From the NCBI GenBank assembly GCA_965249205.1, contig CBDFLL010000006.1, positions 1,488,001 to 1,552,000 on the forward strand: a stretch of 64,000 nt of DNA, written 5' to 3'. The stretch is from JAQBVV01 sp965249205 (GTDB lineage: Bacteria; Acidobacteriota; Vicinamibacteria; Vicinamibacterales; UBA2999). The stretch's first letter is position 1, and each line of letters begins with the position of its first letter. Under the pieces are notes generated by a model that saw only the letters and a list, made by a program, of their open reading frames with translations, was not told the origin of the DNA and searched no databases. Made by a program: the position numbers and the translations under genes. Below, in pieces: positions 8,852 through 16,319 of this stretch.

Positions 8852-10170
8852 CAGTGGGCCTTCTTTCTTGTGACAGCGCCGACCTTCTTCGCCTTCTTCC
8901 CGGTGAAGGTTTCCCAGCGATCGATCTCGATCTGGCAGTAGACCGGCGACAGCTCAACGGCGATACAGCGTCGACCGAGCTGCTCGGCCGCGATGAGACT
9001 CGATCCGGATCCGCAAAAGGGGTCGTACACGGCGGCGGCATGATGGTTGCGCATGGGCCGGGCCATGCATTCCACCGGCTTCTGGGTCCCGTGCCCGTGT
9101 CCGTCGTCGTCGCGCGAGGGAATCTCCCAGACGGTGCTCGTGTGGGGCGGCGACATGTCCTTCACGGTCGATGGCGTGTCGATGCGCCAGAGTGTCGACT
9201 GCGAGCGATCGCCGGTACGACGCCCCTGTTGCCCCTCGCGCACGCCGTACCAACACGGCTCGTGCTGCCAGTGATAATCACCGCGTGAGAGCGCGAGGCG
9301 ATCCTTCGCCCAGATGATCTGTGCACGCAGCGTGAACGCCGATCGCTCGAGCGAGGCTTGGACGATAGAGGACTTGAGACCCGCATGCCAGACGTACGCC
9401 ACGGCGCCGGGGAAGAGCCGCCAGGCGTCTGACCAGTCGGCCCGATCGTCATTCGCGACGCCGCCCAGCTTCTTGGTGTTCTTGTTCACGCCTGCCGTCG
9501 CGCGCCAGGTGGGGTCGTAGCTCACGCCGTAGGGCGGGTCAGTGACCATCAGTACCGGAGTCACGGTGCCCATGACCTGTGCCACGACACGCGCATTCGT
9601 AGAATCGCCGCACATCAGGCGATGTCCGCCGAGTGCGAAGAGGTCGCCTTCGCGAATCGACGTGCGCCGCGGCGCCGGAACGACATCGGGATCCGTGTGG
9701 CCGGCGACAGGCGTTTGTGACTGGGTGAAGAGCCGCTCGAGTTCGTCTGTATCCCACAGGCTCTCGAGCACCAGGTCATCGGCACGCAGCTGCTCGAGCA
9801 CGGCCGGATCCCAGTCCGCAAGCTCGCTGGTGCGATTGTCGACGACCGCGAGGTGGATTTTTTCGGCCTCCGAGAGTCCTGAGACGCGAACGGCGATCAC
9901 CGTCTGGCGATTGGCGTCGACACACCGCACCTGAGACAACCCTTCGGCCCTGGCCGCGCGAACAACGGCGTTCCCAGCGAGGATCCTGTCGGTCTCGTCG
10001 ATGACGATGCTGCGGGCCGGACCGAACGCCCGCAGGGACTCCGTGATCATCTGCAGGTTGCGCGCGGGGTGGCGCCGTGCGCTCTTCGGGTCCTGGACCA
10101 GTTGGTCGAGTCGGCGTGTTCTGGAGGCATGGGCAGTGGCTCGCGCTGGAACACGTTTGCCCGTGGCCAT
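8851..10170 (-). CDS. ParB-domain/DNA methyltransferase fusion
   Basis: About 439 residues. The N-terminal 130 residues form a ParB/Srx-like domain (SIVIDETDRILAGNAVVRAA, VVDNRTSEL). The C-terminal domain is a beta-class amino-methyltransferase: LMCGDSTN, catalytic TDPPYGVSYD, HGTQKPVECMARP and the SAM-binding DPFCGSGSSLIAAE. Such fusions often open the packaging operon of siphoviruses and may protect phage DNA from restriction. The ATG at 10170 was preferred to an upstream GTG (10203) because an AGGGG box precedes it. It is the first gene of the leftward late operon. Confidence 0.85.
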   Translation of the reverse strand: MATGKRVPARATAHASRTRRLDQLVQDPKSARRHPARNLQMITESLRAFGPARSIVIDETDRILAGNAVVRAARAEGLSQVRCVDANRQTVIAVRVSGLSEAEKIHLAVVDNRTSELADWDPAVLEQLRADDLVLESLWDTDELERLFTQSQTPVAGHTDPDVVPAPRRTSIREGDLFALGGHRLMCGDSTNARVVAQVMGTVTPVLMVTDPPYGVSYDPTWRATAGVNKNTKKLGGVANDDRADWSDAWRLFPGAVAYVWHAGLKSSIVQASLERSAFTLRAQIIWAKDRLALSRGDYHWQHEPCWYGVREGQQGRRTGDRSQSTLWRIDTPSTVKDMSPPHTSTVWEIPSRDDDGHGHGTQKPVECMARPMRNHHAAAVYDPFCGSGSSLIAAEQLGRRCIAVELSPVYCQIEIDRWETFTGKKAKKVGAVTRKKAH

Positions 10171-10461
10171 GAGGCAGCCCCTACACCGCAGGTCGTCGTG
10201 CACCGAGAAGCACGATTAGGCGGGGGACGGCGCTGCGCTACAGCGTCGGACGTCGCTTAGGGCCCCGGTCGTGGCGTCAACCACGGCCGAGGTCCGGTTT
10301 GTGGACGCAGGCGCGCGTCATGTGCGCGGAAGCCAGCGTCGAAGTCTGGAGAGTAGCACAGAAAATAGACCAGACAGACTAGTTTCACGTGGAACAGATT
10401 ACGACGGGCGGCCACGCTGGTATAGGTAGTAACCTATTCTGTTTACTATGAGTTATAGGTC
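10171..10461. other. Non-coding region between left phage and attL
   Basis: No convincing gene. It must carry the promoter of the leftward packaging operon. Besides the parS-like site it holds an inverted repeat ATAGGT-AGTA-ACCTAT (10422-10437) and a further direct copy of TATAGGT (10454-10460). These could be integrase arm-type sites or operator half-sites. The local base composition is more AT-rich than the flanks. Confidence 0.4.
10381..10396. promoter_or_regulatory. parS-like 16-bp centromere site
   Basis: On the minus strand the sequence is TGTTCCACGTGAAACT, which differs from the Bacillus subtilis consensus parS TGTTCCACGTGAAACA only at the last base. It lies in the non-coding stretch 10171-10461, between the left phage late operon and the attL repeat. 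The match is seen directly; function as a ParB loading site is inferred. Confidence 0.5.
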
Positions 10462-10519
10462 TGGTGCGGAAGGGGGGACTCGAACCCCCATGACCTTGCG
10501 ATCACTAGCTCCTGAGGCT
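10462..10519 (-). repeat. attL: 58-bp copy of the tRNA-Leu 3' part
   Basis: Identical to 51200-51257. On the minus strand it starts within the anticodon arm and runs through the variable arm, T arm and acceptor to the encoded CCA. The 5' half of the tRNA is absent here and replaced by prophage sequence. This is the usual product of tyrosine-recombinase integration at an anticodon loop. Confidence 0.93.
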
Positions 10520-10640
10520 TCATAAGAATCGCGTAACCCACTGATTCTAATGACAAAGGCTCAATTAATGAGGAATCTGTCCTTGTTGAGAACCGCCCAG
10601 TTTCATTGAAGTTTCTCGGGTGCTCCGCAGAGCAGTCCCC

Positions 10641-11792
10641 CTACTTTCCCCCCCCAGCGATCAGCAGGTCGGACAGTGGCACCCGCTGCGATAAGCGTTC
10701 GAGTGTTTCGAGTTCATGCACCGGGCGGAGGTGCGTGTACTGCTGCGTGATCGAGAGACCGGCGTGGCCCATGGCGCCGCTGCGCTTCGTCTCCGTGACG
10801 CCCATCGCCGCCATTTCGGTTTGCGCGACGTGCCGGAGCGTGTGAAACGTCACGCCGTCTCGCACGCCGTAGGTCAATCCGGCCCGTGTCGCCGCCAGGC
10901 GCACCCCGCCACGGATCGTGCGGACAGGCTTTCCCCGATACAGGACGACCTGCGGGTGCGGATTTCGGCCGCGGCGGTCATCCAGAATGGCACGCAGCTG
11001 CGCGACGATCGGCGTGACGAGTGGGTGACCGCGGCCCGCGCTCTTGTGCTCGTACACCGTAATGAATTGGAGGTCGGCGTCGATGTGCTCACCGAAGCGA
11101 AGCGCCAGGACGTTGGACAGCCGGAGCTTCGGGGCCAGTGCGCCAATCGCCACGGCCAGCTGGACGTGGTACGGCGCGTGCTGCACCCAGCGCCGGAGTT
11201 CGTCGATGGTCACCGTGACGACGCGCGGGAACGTCTGGTCGCGCGGCATGCCGACGAAGGGGTTCTGCGTGACGCCGGTCTGCTTGCGAAAGCGCGGGAG
11301 CATCGCCGCGCGATACATCCGGCTCATGATGGAGCGGTAGTGGTTCCGTGTTTGTGCGCCAATCGGCCGTCGATGCATCCAGTCCTCGAATCGGATCAAC
11401 CAGTCGGGGTCGAGCACCGGATCGGCGAGTGTGAGCCCGTGGTACGGTTCGCCGTCAACCGGCTCGACGCTGGCACTGGCCGGCGGACGCCGACCCCAGA
11501 ACCGGAGCACCACGTTCAAGACATGCTCGACGTGATCAGGCCGCCGAATACGACGAGGGTTCGTCGGTGATTGAATCCACGCGAGGTACGTGCCGGCCCA
11601 CGCATTGAACGTGGGCGCGTCGCGCGGATTCACGAGGCCGAAACTGGTGCGGCGAATGCGAGCCCGGATCTGGTCTTCGACCTGTTTGGCTTCGGCTTTC
11701 GTGGTCTGGCCGGTCGAGCCACGGTAGCGGGTGCCGCGATACCGGAAGTCGTAGCGGTAGTGCCGATAGCGCGGTTCGAGCGAGACGGTCAT
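10641..11792 (-). CDS. int: Phage tyrosine integrase
   Basis: A 383-residue tyrosine recombinase. The N-terminal part holds an arm-binding-like domain and a SAM-like core-binding domain. The catalytic domain shows the first Arg in PKLRLSNVLALR, HTLRHVAQTEM (H-x-x-R box), and MGHAGLSITQQYTHL with the GH and the nucleophilic Tyr. The gene ends 122 bp from attL, pointing toward it, so it is the integrase of this prophage. Its ATG lies 9 bp after the stop of the Sel1 gene, implying expression as the last gene of a repressor-cargo-integrase operon. Confidence 0.93.
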   Translation of the reverse strand: MTVSLEPRYRHYRYDFRYRGTRYRGSTGQTTKAEAKQVEDQIRARIRRTSFGLVNPRDAPTFNAWAGTYLAWIQSPTNPRRIRRPDHVEHVLNVVLRFWGRRPPASASVEPVDGEPYHGLTLADPVLDPDWLIRFEDWMHRRPIGAQTRNHYRSIMSRMYRAAMLPRFRKQTGVTQNPFVGMPRDQTFPRVVTVTIDELRRWVQHAPYHVQLAVAIGALAPKLRLSNVLALRFGEHIDADLQFITVYEHKSAGRGHPLVTPIVAQLRAILDDRRGRNPHPQVVLYRGKPVRTIRGGVRLAATRAGLTYGVRDGVTFHTLRHVAQTEMAAMGVTETKRSGAMGHAGLSITQQYTHLRPVHELETLERLSQRVPLSDLLIAGGGK

Positions 11793-11801
11793 GGCATCCG
11801 C

Positions 11802-13448
11802 CTACGGCTCGCGCGGGTGCGCCGCGTCCCACTCGCGGGCGCGGCGCTGGGCCTCGCTCCGGCCCTCGGGCGTCAGCCGCTCGGCCACGGCGTCGCGGGC
11901 CTTTGCCGCATCCTCGCGCTGCTCACCCGTTGACCGGGAGGCGGCCAGATTGAGCCACATGTGGGCTGTCACGTCGTCCTGCGGCACGCCGCGTCCGTTG
12001 CCGTACATGAACCCGAGGTTGTGCTGCGCCAAGGCGAGGCCCTGGTCGGCAGCCAACCGGTACCAGCGCACGGCTTCAGCGTCGTCCTGTGGCACGCCTT
12101 CGCCATTGGCGTACATGAGCCCGAGGTTGTACTGCGCCCCGGCGTGGCCCTGCTCGGCAGCCAGCTGATACCAGCGCACGGCTTCAGCGTCGTCCTGCGG
12201 CACGCCGGTCCCGTTGGCGTACATGAACCCGAGGTTGAACTGCGCCAAGGCGAGGCCCTGCTCGGCAGCCAGCTGATACCAGCGCACGGCTTCAGCGTCG
12301 TCCTCGGGCACGCCCGTACCGTTGCCGTACATCACCCCGAGGATGTGCTGCGCCCCTGCGTCACCCTGCTCGGCGGCCAGCCGGTACCACCGCACGGCCT
12401 CGGCATCGTCCTGGGGCACGCCCTCGCCGTTGCCGTACATGACCCCGAGGTTGAACTGGGCGTTGGCGTCACCCTGGTCGGCGGCCAGCCGGTACCACCG
12501 CACAGCTTCGGCGTCGTCCTGCGGCACGTAGCTGCCGTTGGCGTACATGGCCCCGAGGTTGAACTGCGCCAAGGCGAGGCCCTGCTCGGCAGCCAGCTGA
12601 TACCAGCGCACGGCTTCAGCGTCGTCCTCGGGCACGCCCGTACCGTTGCCGTACATCACCCCGAGGATGTGCTGCGCCCCTGCGTCACCCTGCTCGGCGG
12701 CCAGCCGGTACCACCGCACGGCCTCGGCATCGTCCTGGGGCACGCCCTCGCCGTTGCCGTACATGACCCCGAGGTTGAACTGGGCGTTGGCGTCACCCTG
12801 GTCGGCGGCCAGCCGGTACCACCGCACAGCTTCGGCGTCGTCCTGCGGCACGTAGCTGCCGTTGGCGTACATGGCCCCGAGGTTGAACTGGGCGTTGGCG
12901 TGCCCCTGGTCGGCAGCCAGCCGGAACCACCGCGCGGCTTCGGCGTCGTCCTCGGGCACGCCCTCGCCACTGGCGTACATGACCCCGAGGTTGAACTGCG
13001 CCCCGACGAGGCCCTGGTCGGCAGCCAACCGGTACCAGCGCACGGCTTCGGCGTCGTCCTGCGGCACGCCTTCGCCATTGGCGTACATGAGCCCGAGGTT
13101 GTACTGCGCCAAGGTTTCACCCTGCTCGGCAACCAGCCGGTACCACTGCACGGCTTCGGCATTGCCCTGCAGCGCCATGTTTTCGAGCGTGGATAGGGCG
13201 AGGTAATTTCCCTGCTCGGCGGCGAGGCGTAACCATCTCACGGCCTCGGCATCGTCCTCCGGCACGCCCTCGCCGTTCGCGTACATGACCCCGAGGTTGA
13301 CCTGCGCCTCGGCGTCACCCTGCTCGGCGCGCGCGCGTAGCTCGGCAATCGTTTCGTCCGGCGTCTGCGCGTGCGTCGGCATGCTCCCCACAAGGCCCAG
13401 GGTCACCACGACGGCGGCGAGCGAGGAGTGCCGCACCGGATTCTTCAT
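11802..13448 (-). CDS. Secreted Sel1-like repeat protein (cargo)
   Basis: A 548-residue protein with an N-terminal signal peptide (cleavage probably after THAQ near residue 28). About 13 tandem 36-residue Sel1-like repeats of the form YxNGEGVPQDDAEAVRWYRLAAEQG follow, then a C-terminal AREWDAAHP tail. Sel1 repeats make an alpha-solenoid used for protein-protein contacts in secreted or periplasmic proteins. It sits between repressor and integrase, the lysogenic-conversion position. It does not look like a virion or replication gene. The last 59 bp recur at 62151-62209 in the third element. Confidence 0.88.
   Translation of the reverse strand: MKNPVRHSSLAAVVVTLGLVGSMPTHAQTPDETIAELRARAEQGDAEAQVNLGVMYANGEGVPEDDAEAVRWLRLAAEQGNYLALSTLENMALQGNAEAVQWYRLVAEQGETLAQYNLGLMYANGEGVPQDDAEAVRWYRLAADQGLVGAQFNLGVMYASGEGVPEDDAEAARWFRLAADQGHANAQFNLGAMYANGSYVPQDDAEAVRWYRLAADQGDANAQFNLGVMYGNGEGVPQDDAEAVRWYRLAAEQGDAGAQHILGVMYGNGTGVPEDDAEAVRWYQLAAEQGLALAQFNLGAMYANGSYVPQDDAEAVRWYRLAADQGDANAQFNLGVMYGNGEGVPQDDAEAVRWYRLAAEQGDAGAQHILGVMYGNGTGVPEDDAEAVRWYQLAAEQGLALAQFNLGFMYANGTGVPQDDAEAVRWYQLAAEQGHAGAQYNLGLMYANGEGVPQDDAEAVRWYRLAADQGLALAQHNLGFMYGNGRGVPQDDVTAHMWLNLAASRSTGEQREDAAKARDAVAERLTPEGRSEAQRRAREWDAAHPREP
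12228..12890. repeat. 324-bp near-perfect tandem duplication inside the Sel1 gene
   Basis: Positions 12228-12566 are repeated at 12552-12890 (period 324 bp, exactly three 36-codon Sel1 units) with no difference seen by eye. Other units of the gene are clearly diverged, so this is a recent in-frame expansion. Confidence 0.88.
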
Positions 13449-13569
13449 CGCACCTCCTTTTACGCCTCAGGCGGCATGCCCGCCGCGTCGATCGGTCTGC
13501 CCGCATCCCCTGATCGCGGTTCGCGTCAGGGAGTCATCCCACGAGCCGCTGTCGCACGTTGCCGTCGGC

Positions 13570-13602
13570 GACCGTGCGCCCGAGCCAGACGACCTCACCG
13601 AC
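13570..13602 (-). pseudogene. Scar: last codons of an S24 repressor gene
   Basis: On the minus strand 11 codons read VGEVVWLGRTV, matching the end of phage S24 repressors (here VLGQVMWTGRTL, and IGEVKWAARTF in the scars at 61-62 kb). A TAG immediately upstream in this frame shows it is not a gene. It overlaps the stop codon of the 13595-14161 cargo gene, exactly where homology begins. The true repressor of this prophage ends at 14207, so this is a second, truncated repressor end. Confidence 0.6.
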
Positions 13603-14161
13603 CTATATGGGGCCTGACCTTCTTTTCGATCTCGTCAATGGCCTCGGTGATTGACTGCGATAGCGGATCTGCTGCCGCGCCGGATCGCGCGAACATGGTT
13701 GACATTGTTTCTGTTTCTGAGTCTTCACGAAAGTCCTTCTCAAGACTAGACTCGAATGCAAGATACAGTTTTTTAATTGGTTTCCGAAGCTTCTCCGTAC
13801 TGTTGCGGAACTCAGAGCCCCATAGAGCCTCCGCCTCCAAACCCCTTGCGTCGAAATCTTGCAGTGCTTCAAATACAGGCACCCAACGATTCTTATACAT
13901 GTGTGTCCGTCTGTCGTGTTCTTGCTCGGGTGTCGCGTTTAAAGCAGGATAATTACCCGGAGGTCGACTCAGGGGGAATCTACAAAACCCAATGGCGTCT
14001 CGTAGCTTGTATGTGGCAAGCATGAGCCCATGGGCAACCTCAAAGCTGGTTCGTCCCCTGAGCTCCACGATCCAGTTCTTAATGCCTCTGGATGCGAAGT
14101 ACGCCGTAGCCACTGCCGCACCAGCCACGGCCAGGTCCCTAATTATGGATATGATCTCCAC
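13595..14161 (-). CDS. Membrane-anchored cargo protein
   Basis: A 188-residue protein with one N-terminal membrane helix (about residues 8-25), then a cytoplasmic helical domain with the pattern W..ELRGRTSFEVAHGLMLATYKLRDAI. A related unnamed family, which I recall as common in prophages and mobile DNA, has the same layout. Base composition is visibly more AT-rich than its neighbours, suggesting transfer. The GTG start at 14161 follows a GGTAAGG-like box 46 bp after the repressor stop, so it is probably expressed with the repressor during lysogeny. A superinfection-exclusion role is possible but not shown. Confidence 0.72.
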   Translation of the reverse strand: MEIISIIRDLAVAGAAVATAYFASRGIKNWIVELRGRTSFEVAHGLMLATYKLRDAIGFCRFPLSRPPGNYPALNATPEQEHDRRTHMYKNRWVPVFEALQDFDARGLEAEALWGSEFRNSTEKLRKPIKKLYLAFESSLEKDFREDSETETMSTMFARSGAAADPLSQSITEAIDEIEKKVRPHIGR

Positions 14162-14206
14162 CGCCTTACCCCCACGCGCGAACCGTCCGCACCGCCCGGC
14201 CGATCC

Positions 14207-14917
14207 TCACAGCGTCCTCCCCGTCCACATGACCTGCCCCAGCACGGCGGCCTCCTCCGGCCACGGTACCGGCTTGTAGGCCGGGTTGTCGCTGACCAGC
14301 CGCCAGCCGTCCTCGTCGCGCTGAAGCCGCTTGACGACCGGCCCGTCTTCAGTGCGCACCGCGAAGATTTTGTCTCGTCGCCGCGTGGTGCGCTGAAAAT
14401 CCACGAGGATCATCGCGCGGTGCTGCAGCGTCGGCTCCATCGAATCGCCCGTGACCTCGATGACGCGGCAGCGTTTCGGATTCAGGCCGTGCCGTTTCAG
14501 CCAGTCGTCCCGGAAGGCGAGGCTGCCCAGCACGCGCTCCTCGTCGGCGTTGGCTCCGGCGCCCGCCGCGATTCCCGTCCCCTGGGTGAGTAGAACCGGC
14601 CTGAACTCGTGGCTGTCTGCGGTGGCCAGCGCCCCGGCGTCGTCCAGCTCGCTCACCTTGTTGACCCGCTCGTGGGCGAGCGCCTTGGCGAGTTTGGCCG
14701 CTGGCGTAGGGTCGTCCGTGAGGCCGGTGAGGTAGTCCGTGGAGACTCGAAGCGCAGCAGCCAGCCGTGCCAGCGTGCTCGCTACTGGTTCATGAACACC
14801 TTTCTCGAAGTTGCTGATCGAGGCTTGTGGCGTGTTGGCGGCACGGCTGAGCGCCGCTTGCGTCAGCCTGCCTCGAGTCCGCCGGAGATTGGCAGCGATC
14901 TTCGAAGCCTGAGTCAC
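14207..14917 (-). CDS. S24-family phage repressor (CI-like)
   Basis: About 236 residues from the GTG at 14917. The N-terminal XRE helix-turn-helix includes LTQAALSRAANTPQASISNFEKG. The C-terminal LexA/S24 peptidase domain has the catalytic Ser in GDSMEPTL and the catalytic Lys in GPVVKRLQ, so RecA-stimulated self-cleavage should be possible. It maintains lysogeny by binding the paired operators at 14944-14972 between it and the Cro-like gene. Frames upstream to 14944 overlap the operators, so the GTG start is preferred. It is followed by cargo genes and integrase on the same strand. Confidence 0.9.
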   Translation of the reverse strand: MTQASKIAANLRRTRGRLTQAALSRAANTPQASISNFEKGVHEPVASTLARLAAALRVSTDYLTGLTDDPTPAAKLAKALAHERVNKVSELDDAGALATADSHEFRPVLLTQGTGIAAGAGANADEERVLGSLAFRDDWLKRHGLNPKRCRVIEVTGDSMEPTLQHRAMILVDFQRTTRRRDKIFAVRTEDGPVVKRLQRDEDGWRLVSDNPAYKPVPWPEEAAVLGQVMWTGRTL

Positions 14918-14931
14918 AAGAAAAAATTGTA

Positions 14932-14972
14932 TTGACAAAGACAATCGGTATGCCGATAATCGGTATACCGAT
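14932..14972 (+). promoter_or_regulatory. Early promoter PR with two overlapping repressor operators
   Basis: TTGACA (14932-14937) and GATAAT (14955-14960) are separated by 17 bp. Two 14-bp operators, ATCGGTATGCCGAT (14944-14957) and ATCGGTATACCGAT (14959-14972), are centred 15 bp apart and cover the spacer, the -10 box and the start region. The second is a perfect palindrome. The ATG of the Cro-like gene (14971) lies inside the second operator, so the transcript would have almost no 5' leader. Confidence 0.85.
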
Positions 14973-15219
14973 GTTGACGAAACACCTCCGAGGCCGCCTC
15001 GCCGAACTGGGCGTCACGCAGCAGGATTTGGCCAACGCCATGGGTATTAATCCGACGCTGTTGAATCACATCCTCAAGGGCCGTCGCACGCCCCCCGCCG
15101 ACTTCGAACGGCGCGCGACGGCTGCGCTGGACCGGCTAGGGGAGGCTGAGCAGGCCGCGGACACAGCCCGCCAGAAGGTGCTCAAGCGGGCACCGAAGGA
15201 ACTCGGAGGGGCACCGTGA
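14971..15219 (+). CDS. Cro-like XRE repressor
   Basis: An 82-residue helix-turn-helix protein: RGRLAELGVTQQDLANAMGINPTLLNHILKGRR is a full XRE domain, followed by a short helical tail. Divergent from the S24 repressor, with the operators between them, this is the position of Cro in lambdoid phages. A longer frame from a TTG at 14932 was rejected because it would start inside the -35 box. The ATG at 14971 has no Shine-Dalgarno sequence and is only a few bases from the predicted transcription start, which suggests a leaderless mRNA. Confidence 0.82.
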   Translation: MLTKHLRGRLAELGVTQQDLANAMGINPTLLNHILKGRRTPPADFERRATAALDRLGEAEQAADTARQKVLKRAPKELGGAP

Positions 15220-15479
15220 CAGAACGCCGCATGCTGCCGCTCAAGGCCGCCGCCGCGTATTGCGGGGTGAGCCCCTACCGGATGCGCGTATTGGCCCACA
15301 CGGGCGCGGTGCCGACGCTCCGGGCAACGGACAGCTCGCGCGCCGCCTACGTGTTCGACAGCCGCGATCTCGACGCCTGGATCACCTCGCGGATGCAGCG
15401 GTCGGCGGTTGAGCCGCCGACGGCAGCCCGTGACGAGCCGGCCGTCTACGGCGGGCGGCTGCGGAGGGCGTCGTGCTGA
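15216..15479 (+). CDS. AlpA/excisionase-like DNA-binding protein
   Basis: An 87-residue protein. LPLKAAAAYCGVSPYRMRVLAHTGAVP followed by VFDSRDLDAWI is the MerR/AlpA-type winged helix found in excisionases and phage early regulators. The GTG start overlaps the stop of the Cro-like gene (GTGA). It is the second gene of the PR operon and may regulate excision or early transcription. Confidence 0.7.
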   Translation: MTERRMLPLKAAAAYCGVSPYRMRVLAHTGAVPTLRATDSSRAAYVFDSRDLDAWITSRMQRSAVEPPTAARDEPAVYGGRLRRASC

Positions 15480-15718
15480 CGGAGATGTCACGCCAGCACC
15501 GCGTCCACCGGAGCCTGGCGTCTGGCGAGCACGAGGGCGACGTCCTGTGCCAGCGCATCGCGGGCGTCGACGGGCAGTCGGCGCTCGACCGCTACGCGCT
15601 CGGGGTGGTGGTCGGGCAGTACCTGCTCGGGGACCGGCATGCGCCACAGGGTACCGAGCCCGCCGTGCGTGGTCCACGGAAGTCTGCGGACGAAATGTCC
15701 CGCGAAAGGACGCGATGA
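15473..15718 (+). CDS. Small early protein of unknown function
   Basis: An 81-residue frame from a GTG at 15473 that overlaps its neighbours at both ends by a few bases, the packing expected in this operon. The sequence is hydrophilic, with one predicted helix around ALDRYALGVVVGQYLLG. No family was recognised. The overlaps and the absence of a better frame are the main support. Confidence 0.5.
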   Translation: MLTEMSRQHRVHRSLASGEHEGDVLCQRIAGVDGQSALDRYALGVVVGQYLLGDRHAPQGTEPAVRGPRKSADEMSRERTR

Positions 15719-16224
15719 GCCCCCGCCACGCCGCTGGCCCTGCGCCGCGGTGCGTGCCCCGCACGTTCGCCGAGGCGGTGGATGCCCTCGCGCATCGGAG
15801 CGGCACGCCCTTGGCGGTGCAGGCCGAGCGGATCGGCCGCGACCCGAACTATCTCCGGAAGGCGTGTAGCCAATTCGACGATGCCCACCCGTACCGCGGC
15901 GACCTGATCGTGCCGCAGACGCTGGCAAGTGGCGACTGTCCGGACACCCGGCACTACGTCGTCCTCGAGTATTTGGCCCGCGTGCTCGGTGGCACGTTTG
16001 TCCGCCCGGTGCGCCGGTCCGCGCCGACCGACACGCAGCTGGCGCGCGTGTTCAGGGAGTTCGCCGAATTTGTCACGGCGGTCGTCGAGGGCCGCGCCGA
16101 CGCCCGGTACGACGACGACGAGGTGCATCGGATCGCCCAGGAGTGGCACGACGTCGTCGCCGTCGGCACGCAGCTGGTGCTGGACGTGCAGCGGCAACGC
16201 GATCAGGGCGAGGCGCCGGCATGA
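15715..16224 (+). CDS. CII-like phage regulatory protein
   Basis: A 169-residue protein resembling the phage CP76/CII-type regulators (PF06892-like): FAEAVDALAHRSGTPLAVQAERIGRDPNYLRKACSQFDDAHPYRGD forms an N-terminal DNA-binding region and a conserved LIVPQTLASGDCPDTRHYVVLEYLARVLGG follows. The C-terminal half is helical. An AAAGGA box 4 bp before the ATG supports the start. Its place after cro fits a role in the lysis/lysogeny decision or in activating replication genes. Confidence 0.68.
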   Translation: MSPRHAAGPAPRCVPRTFAEAVDALAHRSGTPLAVQAERIGRDPNYLRKACSQFDDAHPYRGDLIVPQTLASGDCPDTRHYVVLEYLARVLGGTFVRPVRRSAPTDTQLARVFREFAEFVTAVVEGRADARYDDDEVHRIAQEWHDVVAVGTQLVLDVQRQRDQGEAPA

Positions 16225-16319
16225 CGCCCGTGCGGATCGTCCTGGCGGTGTCGATCGCGGTGATCCTCGCGTGCGTCTGGCGGGTCTGGCCGCTGGTGGC
16301 GTGGGGGAGGGGTTGGTAG
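16221..16319 (+). CDS. 32-residue membrane peptide
   Basis: The ATG overlaps the stop of the CII-like gene (ATGA) and the stop (TAG) overlaps the next GTG. The product is almost entirely one hydrophobic helix (RIVLAVSIAVILACVWRVW). Perfect stop/start overlaps on both sides argue that it is translated. Function unknown. Confidence 0.55.
   Translation: MTPVRIVLAVSIAVILACVWRVWPLVAWGRGW

Larger units (their letters stand above)
1..10203 (-). mobile_element. Partial HK97-type siphovirus packaging/head module
   Basis: Twelve tightly packed leftward genes follow the classical HK97-type order: ParB/methyltransferase, TerS, TerL, portal, head morphogenesis, zinc ribbon, prohead protease, capsid, a small structural protein, head-tail connector, gp10-like protein and a neck gene cut by the left edge. 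No integrase, repressor or replication gene of this phage is visible. The module abuts the attL of the P22-like prophage, so it is either a tandem prophage at the same tRNA locus or a remnant. The second, unrelated head module at 29.5-45 kb shows that two phages are present. Confidence 0.88.

Noticed and set aside
11961..13196. Repetitive plus-strand frame of 411 codons and a possible repeat array
   Set aside because: Antisense of the Sel1 gene. The periodicity is the 108-bp Sel1 unit, not a CRISPR array: units are contiguous and coding.
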